11,049 nucleotides of DNA from an uncultured Bacteroidota bacterium (GTDB lineage Bacteria > Bacteroidota > Bacteroidia > Bacteroidales > CAIWKO01): assembly GCA_937934705.1 (NCBI GenBank), contig CALGYY010000167.1, positions 1-11,049 on the forward strand. Direction: 5' to 3'. Under the pieces are notes generated by a model that was given only the letters and a program-made list of their open reading frames with translations, was not told where the DNA came from and did no database searches. The position numbers and the translations under genes are program-made. Numbering within the stretch: the stretch's first letter is position 1; every line of letters starts with the position of its first letter. This document shows positions 5,573-11,049 of this stretch, in pieces.

Positions 5573-6454
5573 CTACTGTATCAAACCATGCCGAACCATC
5601 AGTTCTTTCAGGATTTTGGTTTTGCCCTCGCTCAGCGGAGTCAGCGGGGGGCGGTGACCGCCGGCCGGCAGACCCATCAGGTTGAGCGCCATTTTGGCGG
5701 CCATAGGGTTGGTTTCGAACCGGAAGGCCTCGAAAAGTTCGTAATACTCATAGTGTATCTTCCGGGCCTCATCCAGCCGGCCTTCGAGTCCCAGTGCAGT
5801 CATCTTTTTCATGACGCCGGGAATGGCATTCCCCGCAACTGTGAAGGTTCCGGCACCGCCGAAAGCAAGCAGCGGATAGGCCGTGGTGTCTTTACCGGTA
5901 AAAACATTGAAATCTTCATCACGCGTCAGGTAAAGCAGACGGGCCAGGTGATCCAGCTTCTTGTTGCCGTCTTTGATCCCGATAATGTTCGGATGTTTGG
6001 CCAGCAGAGCACTGGTCTCAGGCTGAAGTTCAACCCCTGTGCGCTCTGCCGCGTTGTGCAGCAAAATGGGAACCGGCGAGGCATCGGCCAGTTTGGTGTA
6101 ATAATCAATCATGCCGTCTACCTTGGGCAAAATAAAGTAGGGGGTAAACACACAAATGTAATCCGCCCCCAGATCCGCAAAACGTTTAACACGATCCAGG
6201 GCCATCCAAAGACTGGAGGAACAGACATCAGGTGCTACTTTCGCCCTGCCATTGGCAGTTTCACAGATGATCTTTACCACTTTCAGTACCTCTTCATCGG
6301 TCATCAGCGTATTCTCGCCGGTCACACCCAGCGGTGCGAGTCCTTCGATACCGGACTCAATCTGCCGTTCAACCAAAAGCTTCAGTCCTTCCTCATCCAC
6401 ACTGAGGTCTTTCCTGAAAGGCGTAATCAGTAAAGTATAAGCTCCTTTTACCAT
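5573..6454 (-). CDS. DapA/NAL-superfamily aldolase with altered catalytic triad
   Basis: This is a 293-aa TIM-barrel class I aldolase of the dihydrodipicolinate synthase/N-acetylneuraminate lyase superfamily. It aligns to E. coli DapA with no shift in numbering over residues 43-161. The Schiff-base lysine is present (IIGIKDG, Lys161), as are Arg138 (ERTG) and the GVTGE loop at 43-47. However, DapA's Thr44 is Val (GVTGE for GTTGE), Tyr107 is Phe (TPYF for TPYY) and Tyr133 is His (LLHN for LYN). The three residues of the DapA proton relay are therefore all replaced, and even the Tyr shared with sialic acid and KDG aldolases is missing. It may still form a Schiff base with pyruvate or another keto acid, but the second substrate and the reaction are unclear; naming it dapA would be unsafe. 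The ATG at 6454 sits just before the GAYTLLITPF strand. The neighbour thrB follows by 70 bp, and a divergent HAD gene lies 140 bp upstream. Confidence 0.85.
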   Translation of the reverse strand: MVKGAYTLLITPFRKDLSVDEEGLKLLVERQIESGIEGLAPLGVTGENTLMTDEEVLKVVKIICETANGRAKVAPDVCSSSLWMALDRVKRFADLGADYICVFTPYFILPKVDGMIDYYTKLADASPVPILLHNAAERTGVELQPETSALLAKHPNIIGIKDGNKKLDHLARLLYLTRDEDFNVFTGKDTTAYPLLAFGGAGTFTVAGNAIPGVMKKMTALGLEGRLDEARKIHYEYYELFEAFRFETNPMAAKMALNLMGLPAGGHRPPLTPLSEGKTKILKELMVRHGLIQ

Positions 6455-6475
6455 AATTTTAAGTTTTGTTCAATA

Positions 6476-6483
6476 CAAAGGAA
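6476..6483 (-). promoter_or_regulatory. Possible -7 box (TTCCTTTG) for the DapA-like gene and thrB
   Basis: TTCCTTTG on the minus strand differs at one position from the Bacteroidota -7 consensus TAnnTTTG. It would give a leader of about 15-18 bases before the ATG at 6454. No convincing -33 element was found. It shares a 140-bp divergent intergenic region with the HAD gene. Confidence 0.3.
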
Positions 6484-6582
6484 ATCATTCTGAACCGACA
6501 GCGAGGCTTTTCAGAATAAAAATTATCAACAGTTTCACCCTGGAAGATAAGCTGAAAGGAAGACCATCCTCAGTCTGTTTGT

Positions 6583-6590
6583 TACCTTTG
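6583..6590 (+). promoter_or_regulatory. -7 box (TACCTTTG) of the HAD nucleotidase gene
   Basis: TACCTTTG is an exact TAnnTTTG match and ends only four bases before the ATG at 6595. With the usual distance from this box to the transcription start, the mRNA would begin at or within a few bases of the start codon. A -33 TTG is not obvious. Confidence 0.55.
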
Positions 6591-6594
6591 CATC

Positions 6595-7299
6595 ATGAAT
6601 GAAAGCAGGAAATACCGCCACATCTTTTTTGATCTTGACCGAACCCTCTGGGATTTTGACACCAACTCACATGAGGCACTGGAAGAGATATTTTCTGAAT
6701 TTGACCTGAGCCGCCTGGGTATTCAGGATTTCTCAGCCTTTTATAAGGTTTATGCAGAGGTGAATGCCCTTTTATGGGAGCAGTACCGCAATCATGAGAT
6801 CGATCGCAAATATCTGTCATTGAATCGCTTTCTTCAGACAAACCGCTGCTTCGGGAACGACGATGAAACACTTGCCTCTGAGATGTCGCAGCGATATATA
6901 CTGCTGGTCAGCAACAAGACCCGGCTTTTTCCGCATGCCGCTGACTTACTGGAATACCTGTCAGCGAAGTATAAGCTTCATATTATCACCAATGGCTTTG
7001 CAGATGTTCAGTACCGTAAGCTGGAACGCTCAGATACAAGGCGTTTTTTTGCGGAGGTGATCACCAGTGAGGAGGCCGGATTCCACAAGCCCTCCCTGCA
7101 TATCTTCAGGATAGCATTGCAGAAAGCCGGAGCAGTCCCGTATGAGAGCCTGATGATCGGCGATGATCCCGAGGTGGATCTGCAGGGCGCAGCGGCCGTG
7201 GGTATGGATCAGTTATTCTTCAACCCTGAAGCAGTCAAACACCATTATAAATTCACCTTTGAAGTCAGAAGCCTCAGGGAAATTTTTGATATCCTTTGA
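6595..7299 (+). CDS. YjjG-family HAD hydrolase (noncanonical pyrimidine nucleotidase)
   Basis: This is a cytoplasmic HAD phosphatase of 234 aa. Motif I is FFDLDRTLWDFD with nucleophile Asp13 and acid/base Asp15; motif II is ITNG with Thr132; the motif III lysine is Lys165 in FHKPSLHIF; motif IV is MIGDDPEVDLQGA with Asp190/Asp191. The LWDF after motif I, the long alpha-helical cap (about 25-100) and ITNGFADVQ...KL followed by SEEAGFHKP are characteristic of the YjjG/YfnB group, which removes 5'-phosphate from pyrimidine nucleotides, including non-canonical ones (house cleaning). The substrate is family knowledge, not visible here. Nothing nearby is in nucleotide metabolism. The ATG at 6595 is fixed by motif I nine codons later and by the promoter box just upstream. 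The lipoprotein gene follows after 46 bp. Confidence 0.85.
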   Translation: MNESRKYRHIFFDLDRTLWDFDTNSHEALEEIFSEFDLSRLGIQDFSAFYKVYAEVNALLWEQYRNHEIDRKYLSLNRFLQTNRCFGNDDETLASEMSQRYILLVSNKTRLFPHAADLLEYLSAKYKLHIITNGFADVQYRKLERSDTRRFFAEVITSEEAGFHKPSLHIFRIALQKAGAVPYESLMIGDDPEVDLQGAAAVGMDQLFFNPEAVKHHYKFTFEVRSLREIFDIL

Positions 7300-7317
7300 T
7301 CAGGCTTTCTTTTTTCG

Positions 7318-7325
7318 TATTTTCG
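7318..7325 (+). promoter_or_regulatory. Weak -7-like box (TATTTTCG) before the lipoprotein gene
   Basis: TATTTTCG has seven of eight bases if compared with TAnnTTTG, and lies 20 bp before the ATG at 7346, with a T-rich run just upstream. It may give the lipoprotein its own promoter, or this gap may simply separate two genes of one transcript. Confidence 0.25.
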
Positions 7326-7345
7326 TTTCTTACAAAAATCACATT

Positions 7346-7759
7346 ATGAAAAAAATCATTATTCTGGTGATCGTGGCGGCTACACTCAGCAGTTTTGTGG
7401 CATGCACCAAATCAAAGCTCTCCAATATCTGGCAGGTGGAAGAAGTTTACGTGAACGGAAACCTGCAGGAAGGATCTGCCTATGGCAACCATACCCTTGA
7501 GCTGACCAAAGACGGGATTGTGATCATGACGGTACTGGGCACAAGCGCCATCGACCCTGTTCAGGGAACATGGGAGTTTGGCGACAACAAGAAAACACTT
7601 ATCATTCACTATCCCTCAAGCACCCCGCAGCCGGATAATGTTCCTGTGACCTACACTGTGGAAAAGCTGAGAAACAACAAGATGTGGTTATCACGCCCGT
7701 ACGACAACGGGACCACGATCGACCAGGTGGAAACGCATTATATCACTTACGAGGATTGA
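7346..7759 (+). CDS. Lipocalin-like lipoprotein
   Basis: The frame opens at 7163 inside the HAD gene, but the true start is the ATG at 7346: it begins MKKIIILVIVAATLSSFVAC, a lipoprotein signal peptide with the lipobox cysteine at residue 20. The mature part is about 118 aa, starting TKSKLSNIWQVEEVYVNG and continuing HTLELTKDGIVIMT..., QGTWEFGDNKKTLIIHY and YTVEKLRNNKMWLS. The alternation of W-x-V, L-x-F/L and GTWE...L strands fits the lipocalin-like small barrel domain (PF13648 type) common in Bacteroidota lipoproteins. The ligand is unknown. It should be anchored to the periplasmic face or outer membrane after processing by Lgt and LspA. Its last 13 bp overlap the 3' end of psd on the other strand. 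Confidence 0.8.
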   Translation: MKKIIILVIVAATLSSFVACTKSKLSNIWQVEEVYVNGNLQEGSAYGNHTLELTKDGIVIMTVLGTSAIDPVQGTWEFGDNKKTLIIHYPSSTPQPDNVPVTYTVEKLRNNKMWLSRPYDNGTTIDQVETHYITYED

Positions 7760-8415
7760 GCAAAGCGTGCAATGGCGGTGATCCGGCCCTTGACTTTCTG
7801 CCCGGTTTCTACCAGGATTTCGGCATCTGTAGGAAGGAAAAGGTCGACACGACTGCCGAATTTGATAAAGCCTAATTCTTTCCCCTGGGCGACTTCCTGT
7901 CCTTCCTTCGCATAACAAACGATCCTGCGGGCCACCATGCCGGCGATCTGGCGCATTAATATCCGGCGGCCTTTGCGGTCTTCCACAACGATGGTCGTCC
8001 GCTCATTCTCCGTGGAGGATTTGGGGTGATGGGCAATCAGGTAAGCGCCCTCATGATATTTGTAATACCGGATGATGCCGGCAACAGGAGACCAGTTGAT
8101 ATGGACATTGTGGATCGACATAAATACGGATACCTGGATGCGTCGGTCACCGAAGAACTCCGGCTCCTGCGTTTCTTCTATAGCTACCACCACTCCATCG
8201 GCACCGCTCAGAATCTCATCTTCATGCTCGTTCAGGCCTCGGCCGGGGACCCTGAAGAAACGAAGCACAAGGGTCAGCATCACTGCACAGAAAATCCAGA
8301 ACAGAATATGAAAGACGCCCGGCTGAGGGAAAAAGAACAGCAGGCTGATATTCAATACCGCAATAATGATTAATGTGATCAGTATGATAGTAAACCCTTC
8401 CCGGTGGAATCTCAT
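7747..8415 (-). CDS. psd: Phosphatidylserine decarboxylase proenzyme
   Basis: Psd converts phosphatidylserine to phosphatidylethanolamine at the inner membrane. The 222-aa length is that of the short, PSD-A type. Two membrane segments are at about 8-29 and 34-54, followed by a cytosolic domain with SGADG (Asp73), FMSIHNVHIN (His105, near 99-107) and the maturation site GFIKFGSRVD. Self-cleavage before Ser188 of GS would create the pyruvoyl group and leave a small alpha chain of about 35 aa. The gene overlaps cdsA by 4 bp (ATGA), so it is probably translationally coupled and is the last gene of the ftsH-LUD-DUF2007-cdsA-psd operon. Its 3' end overlaps the convergent lipoprotein gene. The phosphatidylserine synthase that would supply the substrate is not in the window. 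Confidence 0.92.
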   Translation of the reverse strand: MRFHREGFTIILITLIIIAVLNISLLFFFPQPGVFHILFWIFCAVMLTLVLRFFRVPGRGLNEHEDEILSGADGVVVAIEETQEPEFFGDRRIQVSVFMSIHNVHINWSPVAGIIRYYKYHEGAYLIAHHPKSSTENERTTIVVEDRKGRRILMRQIAGMVARRIVCYAKEGQEVAQGKELGFIKFGSRVDLFLPTDAEILVETGQKVKGRITAIARFAQSS

Positions 8416-9239
8416 AAGCAGTAATTAATTAAGTATAGATATAAAAATACGCATGGAGCGCTGAAAAGAACTCCGTCAAAACGATCCAGAAAACCTCCGT
8501 GTCCGGGCAAAAGGGTGCCGGAATCCTTCACACCGGCACTTCTTTTCAGCATGGATTCGGCGAGGTCTCCGAAAGTGCTGCTGACAACAATGATCAGGGC
8601 CATCCCGACCCATTGGATCAGGGTCAGTTCTTTGAAAAAGAAAGAGAGAAAGATCCCCATCCCGACGGCAAACAAGGCGCCGGTAATGCTTCCTTCCCAG
8701 CTTTTTTTCGGTGAGATTCTTTCAAAGAGCCTGTGCTTTCCCAGGGCCATGCCCCCGAGGTAAGCCATAGTATCAGCGGTCCATGTGATAAAGAAGAAGG
8801 AGGCTGCAATATTCGGGAAAGCACCGTAATCTGCTCCTTTGGGGACGAAGAGATAGCTCAGGCTGGCCAGCGGAAAAGCAATGTAGAATAAGGGTGTGAG
8901 TGTAAGGGCGATATTGCGGAAAGGATGTTCACTGCGGCGGTATAATTCTGCCGCGGCAGGAAAGATCACCAGCGGAATGAGCAGCAGAAGACGGTCCCCC
9001 GGTATATGACCCGTGGCATGAAGAACAAAGAAGGTATAAGCCACTGATGCAATCACAAGTCCCGCGACCCATTGCGGGCGATCCTTTTCATGGCTGACCA
9101 GTTTGAAGAATTCCGCCGCTGAAAGAAAAGTGATCACGAGAAAAAGTCCCGCGAATACATGGACATTCCAGTAAATGGAGCCAATAATTGCTGCGGTGAA
9201 AACAGCACCGGTGAGGGTGCGGATCAAAAGATTTTTCAT
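8412..9239 (-). CDS. cdsA: Phosphatidate cytidylyltransferase (CDP-diacylglycerol synthase)
   Basis: CdsA makes CDP-diacylglycerol from phosphatidate and CTP, the branch point for all bacterial phospholipids. The 275-aa protein is almost wholly hydrophobic with about 7-8 membrane segments. The family signature near the C-terminus is intact: SMLKRSAGVKDSGTLLPGHG at about 229-248, then GFLDRFDGVLFSAP. The SPKKSWEGSITG stretch at 176-187 is also typical and helps bind metal and CTP. The ATG at 9239 overlaps the stop of the DUF2007 gene by 4 bp, and the stop overlaps the psd start by 4 bp. Its product feeds the downstream Psd branch, so the pairing makes metabolic sense. Confidence 0.95.
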   Translation of the reverse strand: MKNLLIRTLTGAVFTAAIIGSIYWNVHVFAGLFLVITFLSAAEFFKLVSHEKDRPQWVAGLVIASVAYTFFVLHATGHIPGDRLLLLIPLVIFPAAAELYRRSEHPFRNIALTLTPLFYIAFPLASLSYLFVPKGADYGAFPNIAASFFFITWTADTMAYLGGMALGKHRLFERISPKKSWEGSITGALFAVGMGIFLSFFFKELTLIQWVGMALIIVVSSTFGDLAESMLKRSAGVKDSGTLLPGHGGFLDRFDGVLFSAPCVFLYLYLINYCL

Positions 9240-9439
9240 TCCTGTGTCTCCGATATCAGCCGCGTGGCCTCTATTACATCTTCAGCTTTAACATAGAGTT
9301 CGGCTTCACCGAAAAGGTAGGAGGAATCTTTCTTGTTGATCACTACTGCAGCAATACCATTTTCAGTCAGCATCCCATGCAGAATCTCCACCTCTATCAG
9401 GTTGCCTGATTTATAAATACATTTCCATTCCTGGTCCAT
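9236..9439 (-). CDS. DUF2007 family protein
   Basis: This small protein of 67 aa opens WKCIYKSGNLIEVEILHGML and continues TENGIAAVVINKKDSSYLFGEAELYVKAEDVIEATRLI. The pattern 'lysine-x-x-x...E-A-x-x-x-x-x-L-x-x-x-G-I' followed by 'G-x-x-x-L-Y-V' and a final helix matches the DUF2007 (putative signal-transducing) domain, a ferredoxin-like fold whose function is unknown. It overlaps cdsA by 4 bp and begins 5 bp after the LUD gene, so it is a member of the operon. No membrane segment or signal is present; it should be cytoplasmic. Confidence 0.82.
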   Translation of the reverse strand: MDQEWKCIYKSGNLIEVEILHGMLTENGIAAVVINKKDSSYLFGEAELYVKAEDVIEATRLISETQE

Positions 9440-9444
9440 ACCTC

Positions 9445-10095
9445 TTATGCTGCCCCGCTTTTTTCCACCAGAAAGACATAAAGTTCTCTCGGACCGTGTG
9501 CGCCCATGACCAGGGTTTTTTCAATATCGGCGGTCCGGCTGGGTCCGCTGATCACTGAAATCAGTCCTGGCAGGTGGCCGTCGTATTTTTCCTTTACTCC
9601 CGCCAAAGCATCCTGCAGGTCAGGAACCAACTGACCGGTATAGGCATGAACCATGTGAATATCGGGATAAACCAGCATCCGCCTTCCTGAAGCAGAGGCA
9701 GAAGATACCATGATGCTGCCCAGCCTGGCAATCAGGTACTCACAGGAGGTTAGTCCTGCACGGGATGAAAGAAAATCCTGCTCCTGACTTCGTACCTGCA
9801 CACCTCCTGACTCAAGCAAACGCACGAGCTTGCTTTCCTTGCAGAAAATGCTGTCCAGCCCTTGCTGTTTCATGACCTCGGCCAGTACGGCTGCAAACTC
9901 CTGATCGTTTTCGCAGTAAACGAACTTCCCCGCAATGCGCGTGAATTCCTGGGCAAAAGCGATATCAAGACTTTCCCGGATTTCCTGGTAGACCGGACTC
10001 GTAAAGTCAATGTCAGCAAAAGGATTTTCCGTCTTGCTGATGCTGGCATTCCTGATCATTTTCAGGACTTTCTCTCTGCTTGTACTCTCGTCCAT
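9445..10095 (-). CDS. LUD domain protein (LutC/YkgG family)
   Basis: Read from the ATG at 10095 the protein is 216 aa. It begins MDESTSREKVLKMIRNA, like other LutC-type proteins. The C-terminal LUD core is clear: LTSCEYLIARLGSIMVSS, RMLVYPDIHMVHAYTGQLV, and SGPSRTADIEKTLVMGAHGP close to the end. In LutABC operons the LutC subunit takes part in lactate oxidation, but LutA and LutB are absent here. This single LUD gene behind ftsH is a recurring Bacteroidota arrangement with an unknown role. A GTG at 10116 would add seven residues and overlap the ftsH stop as GTGA, matching the 4-bp couplings in the rest of the operon, so the start is uncertain by seven codons. DUF2007 follows after 5 bp. Confidence 0.85.
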   Translation of the reverse strand: MDESTSREKVLKMIRNASISKTENPFADIDFTSPVYQEIRESLDIAFAQEFTRIAGKFVYCENDQEFAAVLAEVMKQQGLDSIFCKESKLVRLLESGGVQVRSQEQDFLSSRAGLTSCEYLIARLGSIMVSSASASGRRMLVYPDIHMVHAYTGQLVPDLQDALAGVKEKYDGHLPGLISVISGPSRTADIEKTLVMGAHGPRELYVFLVEKSGAA

Positions 10096-10112
10096 GCGTG
10101 TAATGCTGCCGG

Positions 10113-10996
10113 TCACTGCTGATCGTCAGGCGGTTTTTGTTTCAGGATCATGTCATTATTGTCGGCGGGTGGTTCGCTGCCATCCATCTGTACTTCCGGG
10201 ACTTCACTTTTCTCCTGATCTTTCAGTTCCTTTTCTTTGCGAAGCTGGGAAGCAGAGCTGTGTTTTCCGACCTCCCTGCTGATCTCTTCGGCATGGTAGT
10301 CTTCCCACTGCCGTTTGCCGAAAATCACTTCCACATCTTCTCTGAAGATCACTTCCTTCTCCAACAGGATGTCCGCAAGTTGTTTCACTTTGTCGAGATT
10401 GTCCCTGATCAGTTGCTTGGCGCGCTCGTAAGCACTTTCGATCAGCAGACTGATCTCAGTATCGATGATTTCAGCTGTTTTTTCACTGTATGGTTTCTGG
10501 AAAGAATATTCCTGCTGTCCGGTTGAATCATAATAGCTGATATTCCCCAGCTTTTTATTCAGTCCGTAAAATACCGTCATGGCGTAGGCGGTCTTGGTTA
10601 CCCTCTCCAGGTCGTTGAGGGCCCCGGTGGATATTTTTCCGAAGTTCACCTCTTCAGAAGCCCTTCCCCCAAGCGTGGCCGTGAGCTCGTCGAAAATCTG
10701 CTCCGTTGTCGTGATCTGACGCTCCTCAGGCAGGTACCATGCAGCACCCAGCGATTTACCGCGGGGAACAATGGTCACTTTAACCAGGGGTGAAGCATAG
10801 CGGACCAGCCAGCTTACCGAGGCATGCCCGGCCTCGTGGAATGCGATCACCTTCTTCTCCTCCTGGGAGATCAGTTTGTTGCGTTTCTCAAGACCGCCGA
10901 TGATACGGTCGATGGCGTCTATAAAATCCTGCTTGGTAATACTTGGTCTGTTCTTGCGGGCTGCAATCAGTGCCGACTCGTTGCAGACATTGGCAA
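10113..10996 (-). CDS. ftsH: ATP-dependent zinc metalloprotease FtsH, C-terminal part only
   Basis: FtsH is a membrane-anchored AAA protease that degrades misfolded membrane proteins and regulators. Only about 293 residues remain, under half of a normal protein. They comprise the end of the AAA lid (ANVCNESALIAARKNR), the peptidase domain with zinc motif HEAGH at 53-57 of the fragment and the third ligand Asp128 in STGALNDLERVTK, and a charged Lys/Glu/Pro-rich tail of about 50 residues. The transmembrane part and the Walker A/B and SRH motifs lie beyond the contig end. The open frame continues to 11030, but residues MTGVQTCALPIF there are adapter; the codon read as Phe is one adapter T joined to the insert. 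The gene is the upstream member of the operon, and its promoter is not in the window. Confidence 0.95.
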
Positions 10997-11049
10997 AGAT
11001 CGGAAGAGCACACGTCTGAACTCCAGTCACATTCCTTCATCTCGTATGC
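10997..11049. other. Illumina TruSeq index adapter (artefact)
   Basis: The sequence starts AGATCGGAAGAGCACACGTC and continues through the adapter to index ATTCCT and the CATCTCGTATGC tail. It is the reverse complement of the left-end adapter, with the same index and one mismatch just after it. The insert ends at 10996. Confidence 0.98.

Noticed and set aside
5588..6433. Long plus-strand open frame opposite the DapA-like gene (281 aa)
   Set aside because: It is the antisense of a clear aldolase gene, with a low-complexity composition and no domain features; it is a shadow frame.
7163..7345. Upstream extension of the lipoprotein frame into the HAD gene
   Set aside because: It overlaps HAD coding sequence in another frame and would bury the lipoprotein signal peptide; the start at 7346 gives an ideal lipobox.
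1..11049. CRISPR array, tRNA, rRNA or transposase genes
   Set aside because: No regular repeat-spacer array, cloverleaf-like segment, rRNA-like sequence or transposase motif was seen in either strand. Short tRNA-like folds cannot be ruled out without a scan.
1..11049. Terminal inverted repeat formed by the contig ends
   Set aside because: The matching ends are the same sequencing adapter in two orientations, not transposon or phage termini.

Overview
This looks like a complete short-read contig from a member of the Bacteroidota, probably metagenomic. Three things suggest Bacteroidota: the gene order ftsH - LUD-domain protein - DUF2007 protein - cdsA - psd; promoter-like TAnnTTTG boxes in place of Shine-Dalgarno-led starts; and Rhs tips of the style usual in that phylum. 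Both ends (1-47 and 10997-11049) are Illumina TruSeq index-adapter sequence and are not biological. The biological insert is therefore 48-10996, and the apparent N-terminus of the ftsH fragment (MTGVQTCALPI...) is translated adapter.

Left part, 48 to about 4575: an AT-rich accessory region. Two orphan Rhs tips face each other (114-1058 on + and 1935-2780 on -). They share a 195-bp stretch that is base-for-base identical in inverted orientation (129-323 and 2571-2765), then carry unrelated C-terminal domains. The first C-terminal domain has a His-then-Cys layout that suggests a circularly permuted papain/NlpC-like hydrolase. The second has a Cys-then-GD...His layout that suggests a papain-like hydrolase in the conventional order. 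A 247-aa protein with a signal peptide lies 7 bp after the first tip and is the natural candidate for its immunity or partner protein. The second tip has no gene of its own behind it. Next come an AAA/DUF4143 ATPase with three ~32-bp direct repeats over its predicted promoter, and the decayed 3' end of a winged-helix gene lying in frame just after the thrB stop codon.

Right part, 4576-10996: housekeeping genes with a more balanced base composition. A homoserine kinase-like gene (thrB) follows a DapA/NAL-superfamily aldolase gene on the minus strand. The aldolase keeps the Schiff-base lysine, but all three positions of the classical DapA catalytic triad differ. Facing away from these are a YjjG-type HAD nucleotidase, with a promoter box almost touching its start codon, and a lipocalin-like lipoprotein. 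The lipoprotein gene overlaps the end of psd by 13 bp. The minus-strand operon ftsH > LUD > DUF2007 > cdsA > psd is tightly packed, with 4-bp overlaps. Its membrane logic is phospholipid synthesis (CdsA makes CDP-diacylglycerol; Psd makes phosphatidylethanolamine) next to the membrane protease FtsH, of which only the peptidase half and charged tail are present.

The most interesting parts are the paired Rhs tips with opposite papain-like residue orders and the triad-altered aldolase. All functional calls come from reading motifs by eye, with no database search.
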